DNA of 64,000 nt from Monilinia fructicola (GCA_008692225.1 VICG01000001.1:2277001-2341000), one strand, 5' to 3'. Counted from the first letter of the stretch, positions 25,761 through 38,252 are shown. Numbers and translations: made by a program. The notes: generated from the sequence alone by a model not told the origin.

Positions 25761-26620
25761 AATTGACGATTTCTGTAGGATTATAGCTTACTTCAATTCA
25801 ATTCAAGTATGTTCTTGCCAACTATAAATTTTTTTGCTTTACTTGATGTCGAAGTTGAAGTTGAGGAAGTTGTAACGGTGAATGGAAACTTCATGGGTCG
25901 GGGAATTGAATTGAGATGTAAGAGTTCGCGCTACCACGCGTTCGCGTAAAGTGAAATTTACGCGTTATATATGTATATGATAAAACTAACAACCCCTGAA
26001 TCTCACAATTTTGAATTTTGATTAGACACGGCAATATGAATGAATGGTACGGCAGCGGGAAAGGTTTATTTATAGTCTCGAGGGCTCTGCAGAAGAATCT
26101 GTAACGAGCAAAAGGATGTTTGTGATGATGATGATGATGTTACATCTATGTACTCCCGTACGTACGGGTAGATAATGAAGCATACCCAGTATACATAACA
26201 GTACCTACCTAGTACCTACCTAAAGCTAGGTTTTCAATATATTTATTAGATCTATTGATTAGAATAGAGCAACAAGATTATCTATCATTCAAGCTTCCCG
26301 AGGTCATTATCAAAGCTGGGGTGTAATGAGAGAAAGTAAGTCGGGTAGGTAAAGGAGATTCTAAGCGGAAGACTTCTCACGATGCTTCATTAATATACGG
26401 AAGAGTACTCGAGTACGTAAAGTACCTACTTGACTTCATTACAATACTTGGAAGTAATTTGAGGTGCCAACTGTGTGATCCGAAATCAATATTCACGTAT
26501 GCTCTTTTAGGTATTTTGGACCGGTATAGTGCGTGGGTAGGTAGATGGGTAGGTAGATGAGTAGGTAGGTAGATGAGTAGATAGATATATAGAGTAGGTA
26601 AAATATATAAAATAAATAGA

Positions 26621-26837
26621 TATATATAGAGTATATAGAGTATATAGAGTATATATAGAGTATATAGAGTATATAGAGTATATAGAGTATATAGAGTATA
26701 TAGAGTATATAGAGTATAGTTATATAGAGTATATAGAGTATATAGAGTATATAGAGTATATAGAAGTATAGAGTATATAGAGTATATAGAGTATATAGAG
26801 TATATAGAGTATATAGAGTATATAGAGTATATAGAGC
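26621..26837. repeat. 9-bp tandem repeat (TATAGAGTA)n
   Basis: Some 23-24 near-perfect copies of a 9-bp unit over about 215 bp, interrupted by a few one-base variants, with a degraded TATCAAGTA tail to about 26905. Confidence 0.95.
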
Positions 26838-27819
26838 AATTAGAGTAACATAGAGTAACTATATCAAGTATATCAAGTTTATATCAAGTATATCAAGTAT
26901 CAAGTAACCTGGAAGGTTATATATATACTGTTCAGATCAATAGTAACCTTACATACCCAGTACTACTCCCGAGGTCCTTGGAAGAAGCCAGCCGTGGCCT
27001 GAGGTACCTAATATACTTCATACTATCATTTGATTTGATCCAAGATGACAATAATACCTGTTTGTACTAACTTGGAAGTCACAATCTCGGAACTCGGGAT
27101 GAGATAAAGAGTGAAGAAGTTGTTGCTTGGCATTGTTATTACTATCCATAGATACTTGTAGATTTGCTTGTATACCCGTGGACCCGCGGACAGAATGGAG
27201 TACAGAGTAATGATGATTGACACGATCACTGCTGACTAATCCATCACCATGAAGAGAGGGAGTATCGTTGGTCGATTGATTTGGGCGGCAAGCACCTTCA
27301 TTAGAATTTAGGTACGTCGTAGTTTATTAGTAGGTAATTATTATTAGATGATGGTATCTATTAGGTAGTATTTCAAGGTTCCTCTAGCAAAAACATCTTA
27401 TAATACTAGGAATCTAATACAAAGTATAGAAAATTGATAAATTTTAAACGAAAAGGATATAAATTGATAATCTAAATTAGCAAATTAACTAATAAGCTGA
27501 AATTCTAAAAAGCTAAAATTCTAAACTAATAATTAAACTAAATTAATTATATAACTAGTAATAAAACTATTTCTTTATTTAATATTTATAAATACTTTAC
27601 TTATTATTATAATAATAAATATTTTCTATACTACTTAAATAAAACGTAATATTAATATTTATAAATTAAATATTAAGCAATTATAAGTATATATTTCTTA
27701 TACTAAGTAATAATAATAATATTATTATTATTATTACTATATATCGATATTAATATTAATATTAAATATATTTATATATTTTTACTCTTAATAGAAAAGA
27801 AGAGAAAGATATATATATT

Positions 27820-28115
27820 ATTTATATTTATATTTATATTTATATTTATATTTATATTTATATTTATATTTATATATATTTATATTTATATTTATATTTA
27901 TATTTATATTTATATTTATATTTATATTTATATTTATATTTATATTTATATTTATATTTATATTTATATTTATATTTATATTTATATTATATATTATATT
28001 TATATTATTTATATTTATATTTATATTTATATTTATATTTATATTTATATTTATATTTTATTTATATATTTATATTTTATTTATATTTATATTTATATTT
28101 CTATTTATATTTTCT
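27820..28115. repeat. 6-bp tandem repeat (TTTATA)n
   Basis: About 295 bp of almost pure TATTTA/TTTATA hexamer with occasional ATAT or TTT interruptions. It lies inside a longer A+T-only block. Confidence 0.95.
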
Positions 28116-28157
28116 ATTATATATCTATTTATATATCCATTTATATATCTAATCTAT

Positions 28158-28280
28158 CTACATCTACATCTACATCTACATCTACATCTACATCTACATC
28201 TACATCTACATCTACATCTACATCTACATCTACATCTACATCTACATCTACATCTACATCTACATCTACATCTACATCTA
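28158..28280. repeat. 6-bp tandem repeat (CATCTA)n
   Basis: About 20 uninterrupted copies of CATCTA, directly next to the TTTATA tract. The unit is not the fungal telomere unit. Confidence 0.95.
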
Positions 28281-28384
28281 TTTATTACTCACTATATATC
28301 ATATACCCGACGCTACTTATTCCTTACTTTTGATCAATGTATAATAAAGCTTTGACAAGACAAGATAAAGATTAAGATAAAGAT

Positions 28385-28417
28385 ATCCATCCATCCATCC
28401 ATCCATCCATCCATCCA
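28385..28417. repeat. (ATCC)n microsatellite
   Basis: About eight copies of CCAT/ATCC followed by imperfect CCCTCC-type copies to about 28450. Confidence 0.9.
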
Positions 28418-29140
28418 GTCATCCCTCCATCCCTTCATCCCTCCCTCCTCCATCTATCCCATCACGCCCAGCAAAAAAAGGTCCCATATTAGGCCTCAAG
28501 CAGGGCTTCATAGCCGCCCGTCTCTCTACCAGGATCTTTGCCATTTCTCCACGATGACTGGATACCAGGGTAAAAGCGATGTGTGCAAGTTTGACTGCCC
28601 CTCCCTTCTCATTCGTTATTAATTATTCTTTCGCATTCACTCATTTCGATGCCATCCATGGATTTTCTATCTGAGTCCTGATCTCCTGTTAGAACAAACT
28701 TAACTTACCTGCTCAACAAAGCTTGAGTTCTCTCCTCGTAAGCTATTTCTCTACATTTCATTGATCTGTACGCATTGAAATCCCAGGTATTTTTCCGCTT
28801 CACTCTAGAAAATAAGAAAATAGGTCGTTTCGATATTGTCTCACAGACTTTCTCTTATCGTTCCAAGGTTCTATCTGTTTCTGCCCTACAGGCCTTTTTC
28901 AGGGCCGCTGTAAGCTTTTAATACTGCCTTGCTTGACGCAACCTTCCCCCCCTTCCCTCCCCCCTCCCGCCTTACTGGCAACGAGCTTGGCTTTAATTCA
29001 GCCATTTATTCAACAGATCTTTGAAGAACAACCTCTATCTACAATCATCTACAATCAATCTCATCGTCCTCTACATTTGTTTCTTTGGCAGAGCGCTTGT
29101 ATTGTGTACAAGATGGCTAGGCGCACAGGGAAACCGGGTG

Positions 29141-32100
29141 ATGAGCTATTCATGCAAACGTCCTGGTGATGGGAGTGACAGTCCCACGGTTACCATAGAG
29201 CCTTTGAGAATTGTAAAGCCAGCAAGTCCTCCCCGACATCGAGCGGAATCCAGCTCTTCGAGTCGATTTGCATCCCCACCTCCTGCAAACAAGCATACAT
29301 TTCCTTTACCACCAGGTGCCTCGAGCTCTGCAAACCCTTTACCATATCCCGACGATGACGATGACGACCTCTTTCAGAAAAAACCAAATCCCCCATATCC
29401 TGATGACCGAGGGAAAGCTCCTCGGAGAGTGGCTTCGAGCGACCAAGAGAACAGAATATCTGGAGGGAGTGGTAGGCAGAATGCATATGATACGGCACCG
29501 CGATTTACGAGCCCTATAGAGAAGACGGGCCCAGGCCTATCGGAGAGAAGGGGGAATGCACCACAACCTTTGCCAGCTTCGCCGGAGATAAGCTCCCCGG
29601 ACAGAGAGGGAATGTTTGGCAGGCTGCCCCCCAAAAGAACAAAATCCTCCGGCTGGCGCAAGTGCGTACTCAGAGGGCAACAGACATTATTATCCACCAC
29701 CTATTCCCAAACCTACGTCTTCTAATGGGGCACCGTCAATCCTATCGCCGACTCCCAAGAATGATATGAATAGATTCGCTTCAACGGCCTCGACTTCCAC
29801 GACAAGAGCAACCAGAGGATCTCCACCACCACCAGAAACTCCCATCGATCCACCAAATGAACTTGGAGGTGGCATCGAGGCGCGATATGCTGCATCTGGA
29901 ATTGCAGGTACTGCGACTTTGAGTAGCCTCCAGGCGCAAAAATGCAGCCGCTGCTCAACGAGCTAATCAATATGCGCCGCCTCCCGTCCCACAAATGCCT
30001 CAATCCCCTCCCGCCAGACCTTGGACTCCAACTGAGTCTCCGGAGAGTGCCCCGCATGGTCCACCCAGGGTGTATCAAGGCTTAAATGAGATCACCCCAT
30101 CAGCATCTCTACCTGCTGTTACTCGACCTCAGAGACAAGGTTCGGCACCACCAGTCAACACATTAGAACAAGACTTTCAGCGCATGCAAATGTCTGCCGA
30201 AGAGCCCCCGCCGGCTTATTCGAGTGTAACCCCTGGAGCTGCGAACTCACACGCGTACCCGGCCGAGAAACAACAGCGTACTAACCCACCTGCTGCTATA
30301 GACACTACCCCAAAACCAAATATCGCACCGCCTTTAGCAACACCCGCAAATAATCCTGACCACCCTGCATTCGCAAATGAGCCAAGGCAAGATCAGATTC
30401 AACAACAACAACAGCAGCAGCAGCAGCAGCAGCAGCAACAACCTGTGGAACCTGTACCATCTGCTCAACCTGCTAATGTCTCTCCATTCCAAGGTGTTGG
30501 CCCGACATCACCACCGCCACTTCCCGAGGGCTGGATTGCCCATTTAGATCAGAACTCGGGTCAGTACTACTATATCCATCTCCCAACTCAAGCCACCCAA
30601 TGGGAATTTCCAAAGGGTCCTACTCCACTGAATGATGTGCCACTCTCACCAGTCCAGTCAACCTATGCCGGGTATGGCAATCCTATGGCGTCCCCAGGCT
30701 TGAGTATGTTCAACAAACAATCCCTCACTTCCCCTGGCTTCCAAGGAATGACATCCCCTGGCTTTATCGGCTCGCCAGGATTTCCTCCGCACACACCCGG
30801 CTATGCAGAGAGTATAATGAGTATGGCTTCAGGAACGCCAACGACTGCTGGCTTTTCTGGGGCCGCCTCCGAGCGCGGGAGTTGACATGTATAAAGTTGC
30901 ACCGACGAATGGAGTATATTTTTGGCCCCTACCTAAGATATGTCAATATGGATATGGAGAACGGCGTATGGTTGGGTACCATTATGCTTGTAACAGATGC
31001 CCCGCAACCACCGACTATACATATCCATCAAAGCGTCGATCTGTCGCCAAATCCCAGACAGCTCAAGCCAAACCCCATCTATACACATCAAAGATGGGTC
31101 TTCTACCGTTATGATATAGATCTGAAGATGGGAGACGGTCCAGGTGATAAATGGACATATGCTATCACGTCGCATTTGGGTTGCACGCGATATGAGTTTC
31201 TGGTAGCTGGACGGTTTGAGACGAATTGGAGATTCATTGCACATTCCGGTAATGACTTTGCTATGAATACTACGGTGAACGAGCGATCCAAACTTGGTGG
31301 AATTGGTTTTATGTGGAAAGACATTTTGCAGAAGAATGTGGAGTGTGTGGCTTTCATGTACAGCTGGGACTAGGGGATCAAATCTATGGTGACCGACTCT
31401 GGAAGGAAGTCCCTTTGCTAAAACAATGGCTCGCTATGAGTGGAAAGGAAAATCGGAGAAGTGCAGCATGGACAGCCCGACATGATGAGGACGTTTCTCA
31501 TGCTTACTTCCATTACTATACCAGTCATTTTGACCAACCATACCTAAGGGAGGCCTTTGCTCAAATTCCTCACATACTACAAATCGATGATCATGATATG
31601 TAAGTTCTCGACCTTGGATCTATCCACAATTACTAATAACTTTCAGATTCGATGGTTATGGCTCTTACCCAGAATACATGCAAAACTCCAACATGTTCAG
31701 AAACATTGGGCGCATTGGTATTGAGATGTATCTCCTCTTTCAACACCATACTACTGTTGACATCCTTCGAAATGTTAGCACTGACATTGATCTATTTACG
31801 ATCACCGGAACTGGCTGGCACTTTGTCAAATATCTGGGCCCTTCAGTTGTTTGTGGTAGGCCCAGACTGTCGATCAGAACGTAATCAACGCCAAGTTCTC
31901 GCCGGCCCTACCTATCAGGGTATCTTCCCTAAAGTAGCCACACTACCTCCAAGCGTGCAGCACTGTATATGGATGATATCCGTGCCTATCATATACCCAC
32001 GTCTTGAAGCTGTAGAAAGTCTTGCACATACTATGGCGACGGGGAAGAAAGCTGTGAACAGCACATATAACTTACTTGGAAAAGTCACGAGTTCGGTAGC

Positions 32101-32860
32101 TGGAGTAGTGGGAGGAAAAGAAGCCGTGGCAACTGGATTCTCTCATGTCAAGAAGGCAGTAGGTAAATCAGGACTGATGGGAGGTGTGCTTAACACCTTT
32201 GGTGATATTGATATCGCGGATGAGTTAAGGGACATGTGGACACATGAGAGTAAGGATCTAGAGCGAACTTATTTGATACGGACGTTGCAGGGAATTGCGC
32301 ATCAGAAGGGTATTAGGATGACATTCTTATCTGGCGGTAAAGTTATCTATGCATTTTTGACAAAATCGCAAATTACTGACTCATTTCTAGATGTCAATTG
32401 TTGTGGCGCTGGCCTTGTTCATGATCCTTCTCATCCCTCTGACCACAAAACCATGTATCAAATCATCGCATCTGCCGTTGTCGCTGCTCCTCCTCCATCA
32501 TATGTTCTCAAAATGCTTCACAACAATAAACCACTTTACGTCCCTCAAAATGGTGTCAAGACGACAAACCAAGTTAGCGATACCAAAGAAGATATGATGG
32601 AAATCTTTCAAACCGACACTAAATGGTGGACCCCGAGATATGAAAAAGTTGATGGGAAGGAGAAACTATGTAGCATTTGTAGCCTTCGATCCAGACGCAA
32701 TGATGGGAGCTATGAGTACAAATGGAAGTATGCACAGTGGGAACGCTGGGTTGGCAAAATTGAGTTTGGCCGTGGACTTTGTGGTGCAAGGGATGGTGGA
32801 TTTAGTCCGCCAACCAAATATGGACCCGTTATTGTGCCGAGCTTGGAATTTGGCAGGTGA
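29141..32860 (+). CDS. WW-domain plus PhoD-like phosphatase, large fungal protein (eight apparent frameshifts)
   Basis: About 1204 aa after allowing for two introns (31600-31646, 32337-32390). The N-terminal 450 residues are Pro/Ser rich and disordered, with a CAA/CAG-encoded glutamine run at about 30401-30437. A WW domain follows (PLPEGWIAHLDQNSGQYYYI, second Trp in QWEFPKGP), which would bind proline-rich ligands. The C-terminal half is PhoD/metallophosphatase-like: FGPYLRYVNMDMENGVWLG, FHVQLGLGDQIYGDRLW, QIDDHDIFDGYGSYPEYMQ, DIDIADELRDMWTHESKDL, TFLSGDVNCCGAGL, and a final KYGPVIVPSLEF. Single-base shifts occur near 29627, 29925, 30877, 30919, 31349, 31850, 32657 and 32699. Correcting six insertions and two deletions gives exactly 1205 codons. 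Substrate unknown. The start at ATG 29141 is the first in the coding frame. Confidence 0.88.
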
Positions 32861-33670
32861 TGACGAGGGGGAAGCTATAGTTCGAGATGCGATATGAAAG
32901 TGAGATTTTAGAGACGCGATTTAGCGGATGGATTGCTTTTGTGATTGAATTCTTGATATATTTATTGGAACATCTTGTTCGGCAATTTTGACGCATCTAA
33001 AGAGGGAGTTGGGAAGCACACTGTCTGCTTGTCATCAAAATGGAGACACGCGGATGGAATAGCACAGCTTCTTTTGTGTTTATCCCTTCTCTTCTATAAT
33101 TTAAGTGTTATCTACCTAGGTAGATATACGCGGAAAGAAATCATGCATCTTTCAAGTTCTATGAACCACCGCGGCTTGTTCAGTACTAGGTGTTTATGAA
33201 GAGCCCGGAGTCGCAGATGTCTAGGTAGATTGAATATACATGATACAACACGACGGATTATCGTCTAGATAGATCTCAGATATGCTAAGAAAGTCATCGT
33301 GAACCTTTGGAAATATCCAAAAACATACCAGTATCTACCTACCTCGCATTCGGTATACGGCGCATGTGGAGAGACTGGTTATTCGAACGTCTACCAATCA
33401 TAATAAAAGTACTCGACTAATCTAGATTCAATGATTGTCAAATCATAATAATGGATGGCCCCAGGGACTACCTACATAATTACTGTAGTACGTCAAAAAG
33501 AAGCGTCTTAATTAGCTTACATCCCTGTCACACCCTGCCCCTCATCCCCCCTGTAAAATAAGTAGACCGCCAAACTGTCAACTTTCCCACGAACCTCTCG
33601 ACTTCACTTCCACCTTCACTTCTCTCGTTGCATTTATAAACTTCCAACTTCAAAACACACAGAACCCAAG
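32861..33670. other. Gene-free stretch between the PhoD gene and PMM
   Basis: Carries the PhoD 3' flank and the PMM promoter. TACCTA/TAGGTA words occur at about 33112 and 33333. A C/T-rich tract lies just before the PMM start. No other feature. Confidence 0.4.
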
Positions 33671-34621
33671 ATGTCAGACGCAGTAACTGCCAGCTTTCCG
33701 CCACTCGCTGAGCGACCCGTCAAGAATACCATCTGTCTCTTTGATGTCGATGGCACACTCTCTCCTGCGCGCCTAGTATGGCCACTTCCCACTTTCCTCC
33801 ACCCCGTTCGCCATGCCCCAACTAACCTCCCCACCCACAGTCGGCCTCCGCAGAGATGCTCTCCCTCCTTGCCGCGCTCCGCCAAAAATGCGCCATCGGC
33901 TATGTAGGCGGCAGCGACATGGCCAAGCAACAGGAGCAACTCGGCACGGCCGAGATCCCGGTCACCTCCCTCTTCGATTTCTGCTTTGCCGAAAACGGGC
34001 TCACGGCCTTCAAGAGCGGCGTGCCCCTGCCGTCGAACAGCTTCATCAAGTGGATCGGCGAGACGCAGTACAAGGAGCTGGTCAAGTTCATCCTGCACTA
34101 CGTGGCGGACCTGGACATCCCCGTCAAGCGGGGCACCTTTGTCGAGTTCCGGAACGGCATGATCAACGTGAGCCCCATCGGGCGGAACGCGAGCGTGGCG
34201 GAGAGAAACGAGTACGAGGCGTACGACAAGCAGCATCACGTCCGGGAGAAGTTCATCGCGGCCCTGAAGGAGAAGTTCCCCGGCTTGGATTTGACGTGAG
34301 TTTTGCGTTGGCGCGCTCGAGCTTTCGACGTTCCCCGGTGACAGCGCCATACTGACCTCTCGCACAGCTACTCGATCGGCGGCCAAATCTCCTTCGATGT
34401 TTCTTCCCACGGGCTGGGATAAGACCTACTGTCTCCAGCATCTGGAGAATGATGCCAAGCGCCCCGGCGGCATCGAGTACACGACGATTCATTTCTTTGG
34501 AGACAAGACGTACAAGGGAGGAAATGATTACGAGATTTACGAGGACAGGAGGACCATTGGTCACAGTGTGAAGAACCCGGATGATACCATGCGGGATATT
34601 AGGCAGCTATTTGACCTTTAA
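33671..34621 (+). CDS. Phosphomannomutase (one apparent frameshift)
   Basis: Exons 33671-33775, 33841-34295 and 34368-34621, about 270 aa. The HAD nucleophile motif FDVDGTLS is at residues 24-31 (Asp25 nucleophile, Asp27 acid/base). Further family blocks are [59 protein letters not shown] and [20 protein letters not shown]. It converts mannose-6-phosphate to mannose-1-phosphate for GDP-mannose, and so feeds glycosylation, GPI anchors and wall mannan in the cytosol. One extra base at 34399-34405 shifts the frame inside the most conserved block; removing it leaves exactly 271 codons. This gene is essential in yeast, so an assembly error is likely. From about 33850 codon use is strongly G/C-ending, unlike most neighbours, which may reflect high expression. 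Confidence 0.93.
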
Positions 34622-34934
34622 ATGCGTGCAAGGACAAGTGCAAGTGCAAGTGCAAGGGTAACGATAGAGATATTTAGATTAATTCGTGGGGGTAAATAGG
34701 GAACGGTTGATATCCAATAAATCCCCGTCAATTCTTGATCGTCAGTGACCCGCGCCCCCGTCGCAAATTCTCCTGGAAGCATGATGCGCATGTGTCAATC
34801 AATCGTTGGACGGTATCTGCGACACTACATCCATCTCGTCCCTGTTCTTCTCTCCCCCAGCCCCTTCCACCCAGCTAGACAATCTGATATGCCAAGAGCG
34901 GAATCACCACCGTCTCCCCCCCCCCCCCGCCGCA

Positions 34935-35587
34935 TTATCCCCCGCATCCCACCCCACGCACACTCCCGCTCCCCACGACCCGACTCCCATTCGTACACGC
35001 CCGCGGCGCAAAATCCACGTGTCCCGCGTGGGCCCCCGCGTCGCCGTCCCCGCAGAACACACACCAGCCCGGCGTCTACCTCGTGCCGTCGCATCGCTTG
35101 CGCCTTGCTCTCTTGGCATGGCGGGGACCCCGCCGCGTGCATCGATAGCTCGATGCTGTCTGGGGACCTGTAGCCCGCGGGTTGCGGGGGAGGAGTCCCG
35201 TGGGGTAGCCGTTGGTGCTGCAGGTGTCGCGGAGCGAGAGGTTGCTGTTGCTGTTTGGGGGGCTGCTGGGGGGCGGGGAGGTGATGCAGGTTTTGGATGA
35301 TGGGGGAGGGGGGGTTAGTCTTGGGGCTTGGGTTTCGGTTTGGGTTTCGGTCTGGGTGTGAAGGGGGGTGGATACGTCGCTTGGCTGGGTACTTACGGAC
35401 GTCGACTGGGTTGGCGCAGTCTAGGTTGTGGGGGGAGTTGTACCAGAGGAAGTTGGTCATTTCCCATGTTGGGATTACGTCGCATTCTGGGAGTGGCGTG
35501 ATGGATTGGCGGGGTGGGAGGTGCGGCCGTGCATGAGGCTGTGCTCAGGAGGAGGAGGAGGAGGAGGAGGAGGCTTTGGGTATACAT
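34935..35587 (-). CDS. Small secreted cysteine-containing protein (frame shifts, model approximate)
   Basis: ATG at 35587 opens a signal peptide MYTQSLLLLLLLLLSTASC whose leucine core is encoded by a CTC repeat. After one apparent base shift (about 35500-35510) the frame gives LPECDVIPTWEMTNFLWY and NLDCANPVDV, ending at a GTAAGT donor at 35396. After an intron with a CTAAC branch site, coding resumes with NLSLRDTCSTNGYPTGL. The likely end is GWCVFCGDGDAGAHAGHVDF, then a stop at 34935, again requiring a shift. Six or more cysteines suggest a disulfide-stabilised extracellular protein. Small secreted Cys-rich proteins in fungi include effectors and wall proteins; I assign no role. GC content is high throughout. 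Confidence 0.5.
35548..35573. repeat. GAG/CTC trinucleotide repeat inside a signal peptide
   Basis: About nine GAG triplets on the plus strand, read as CTC (Leu) on the minus strand, forming the hydrophobic core of the secreted-protein signal peptide. Confidence 0.9.
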
Positions 35588-36424
35588 GGTGGGATGTGGA
35601 TGTGGATGCATGTTTGGAACTCAATTGATGGATGCTGTGCTTGTGGACTCTATGTAATGATGAGGGGGGGAGAGGGTCGAAGCAGTTCTTAAATACAATG
35701 ATGTTTCTGTCGCGGCCCTGTGTTGACCATGGTGGAAGAGGGGGCATGGTAAATACGAAGAGGCAGTCAGGTACGATGTCAAGATCCTGGGTGGGTGAAG
35801 GGCTTCATTCATGGCCAATTGTTGGCTTCTGCTCTTCGCATCGATGTAGCCGACGTGCAGCAGGTGTAACGATGTACCCTCACTGTTCCTCATTGAGCTG
35901 GGTAGCATTGGCAATATGCAAATAAGCTGGAGAGCGTTGGGGACTTGGAAGAACGGGGTGGTGGGTTTGGAGTTTTTGTCCTTTCCTGGCAGCTCTTTCT
36001 TTTGTTATACGGAGTATATGTGCATGAAGTAAGTAATCGGCATGCGTGTGGGAGTGGTAAATTTGATTTAGGGGTCGCTTCGTGACGTGACTAATGGGAT
36101 GATGATGATGATGATGATGATGTGATGTGATGTGATGTGAATGGCATGAACAGATGCGATGGATGTCAGATCAATATCATGCGGTTGATACTATGAGGTA
36201 GGAGATAGGTACTCCGGGTGGTACTCGACGGCACTGAGGCTACTGTGCTACCATTTCCCGCATATAACAATGTTAGGTTCACCGGCGGTTGGCATTACCA
36301 ATAATAAGTTTTCTACACCAGATTCAAAGATGGGACATCGGCAAAAGACGTCACGAAACTCCGCGCATCGCGTTTCCCCACTAGTTCTGTCGACGTATCT
36401 TTAGCAAAGCGAGGGACATTCCCA
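35588..36424. other. Gene-free stretch with (GAT) and (TGATG) repeats
   Basis: Promoter side of the secreted-protein gene. It holds a (GAT)n then (GTGAT)n microsatellite at about 36098-36140. No gene recognised. Confidence 0.45.
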
Positions 36425-36930
36425 TCACATCATAGTTTGAAGGGAAATTCTTCTATACTTGCAAATTGGGATGCTGTTGATTGCTTTGATAGTAGCTGGA
36501 AGGTTACTCTTTCGATTACTTCTGGTAGAGACCACAACCCCATCCCATGTCCCGCGATCCCTCGCCCGCCACATCTCCATCTGGCATCTTGATGTCCAAC
36601 GGCACAGTGTTCGCGCGGCAAGCTTCGACATTTCCAACATAGCCAGCTTCCGAACCGCGCACCTACCAGCTCCGAGAGAAGATGGGCTGAAAGCACAAGT
36701 GGCTTTCATCTTCCAACATCTCTTTTGCTCATCCATACCTTCCAATGGGTCGTTGTGCATTGTCCATCGGTCGGGTCGAGCGACAAATGAACCCGGGAAG
36801 TCTTCTTCATCGTGGCTGATGGCCCATCCAGACGCACCGATGTTTGTGCCTTTGGGCATAAAATTCCATCGAGTACCACGCCGCCTGAGAGAACTACTGG
36901 GCTCATCGCACTAGGACATTCGGATGCCAT
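36425..36930 (-). pseudogene. Cytochrome P450 C-terminal relic
   Basis: Minus-strand frames retain P450 landmarks in order. A post-K-helix segment AMSPVVLSGGVVLDGI is followed, after a one-base shift, by PKGTNIGASGWAISHDEEDF, FVARPDRW (the PERF-like meander) and a damaged haem loop, FSPSSLGAGRCAVRKLAM. The consensus there is FSxGxRxCxG: the cysteine survives but the aromatic, Arg and final Gly are altered. The K-helix ExxR is not recognisable in SECPSAMS. No intact N-terminal half is present upstream. Frames at about 36952-37242 and 37337-37558 on the same strand look coding-like and may be remains of the rest, but I cannot match them. Fungal CYPs of this type usually act in xenobiotic or secondary metabolism; this one is dead. 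Confidence 0.7.
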
Positions 36931-38252
36931 TTGCGAAGTTTTGTTAAGATGTTAAGATATGCTCTCAAATATTGACATGAAGAAAGCCTTAGACCCCCCC
37001 CCCCAAGATCTCTTCGGCTGACGAAAAGGTGGGGCGAATTTTAGTGGTACGTCTATCATCGAATTGGCTTCGACGAACTTGCTGTACGTCTTGATTTGTT
37101 CTGGGGCAAAGCGCTCGAGGAATTGGTGTAGACCGCAGGCTTGAGTCACATGCGTATGCATGCTTCTGGGAGGGCAGAGTTGGCTATCTGAGACTGGAGC
37201 TCTAGCTTTATACGCGGGCTGGTATCGGGATCCAATGCTCACGGGGTAAGTAGAGGTAAGCGTCTTGGAGATATGATGAGGAATATATTCTCTCCAGCCT
37301 CTTTGGTTTCCAAAGATCTTCCCAAATATACATCACTCAGGTATCAAAGATGATACGATCGAGTGAATCTCCCAGAGCGTAGGTCCCAGTCCGCTCCTTA
37401 CCGTCGTTGTCTTGGAGGAGTGAGTGATTCCAACAATCGACGTCTTTCACGACGAAGGCTTCAGGTGATCGGAGCGTAGGATCCGATATAGCAGAATTTA
37501 GAAACTCGTCATTTCTTAGCATGAACGGCCGGATCATTGGCCAGCAATGGCCAGTCAAGACATGGTACTATGCGGATTCTTCCTTGTGAATGCCAGATAG
37601 GTACTATTTCTCTTCTCTTGGCTTTGAACTTGCTGGCGCAGATGCTTAGGAAGCCACTGACAGTTTTGTTCATGTGTCTGTTGGTTTAAAGGTGGAATTT
37701 ATCGCGTATTTGCAAACAGTCTAACAAGTTTAACTCATATGTGACGATTACCCGTCATGGCTAAGTTCTAGCGAAATTGGGCCATTTGGAAATTTTTGCC
37801 AGGAACGTGCCGGGATGTTTTGCTAAGAGGTGGAAATACATGCTGTAGAGACTTGTGTGGATAAACCAGACGTCTTTTAGGCTTGAGTCATGGCTTCAAC
37901 ATCGGTAGTAACTCACGTAAAAGAATAAAATGCACAAAGGAGAGGGGGGTGGGGACCCGGTGGCTAGACAGCTGCTGCGATAGGGTTGGAATTTCCATGG
38001 TACTTTTGCCTCGCAAGCACTCGAGCGATTGCTCGATCATAGATGGCGAAGAGATGTATATTTATATTCGTAATCTTGAGTGAGGCAGTCATGTTGGGCT
38101 GATATTGGCAGGATACGTATCTAAGATGTACAAGTGGTAACAAACATACACAAGAAAGACGTGGAAACTCCAATTACCTCCTCGCCGGGAAACAAAGAGG
38201 AATAGGAACTCCAGCTTTAACAGTGATGGTGAACAATCACACATTGATAACG

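Larger units (their letters stand above)
25761..29140. other. 3.4-kb divergent, AT-rich intergenic region
   Basis: Between CDC6 (-) and the WW-PhoD gene (+). No supported coding frame. It contains four separate simple-repeat tracts (listed individually), a strongly A+T-rich block at about 27300-28150, and a pyrimidine-rich 5' flank before 29140. Any regulatory elements for the two genes are probably at its two ends. Confidence 0.6.

Noticed and set aside
28158..28280. CATCTA array considered as telomeric or subtelomeric repeat
   Set aside because: The unit is not TTAGGG or a close variant and the array lies between ordinary housekeeping genes.
18984..34405. Programmed ribosomal frameshifting as the explanation for the shifts
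   Set aside because: Sites lack slippery heptamers plus pseudoknots, occur many times per gene, and include both insertions and deletions; sequence error is simpler.
33634..34410. Long minus-strand frame opposite PMM
   Set aside because: It is a shadow of the GC-rich phosphomannomutase exons, which carry all the family motifs on the plus strand.
36459..36914. Plus-strand 151-codon frame with a hydrophobic start
   Set aside because: It is antisense to the P450 relic, whose landmarks are in the correct order on the minus strand.
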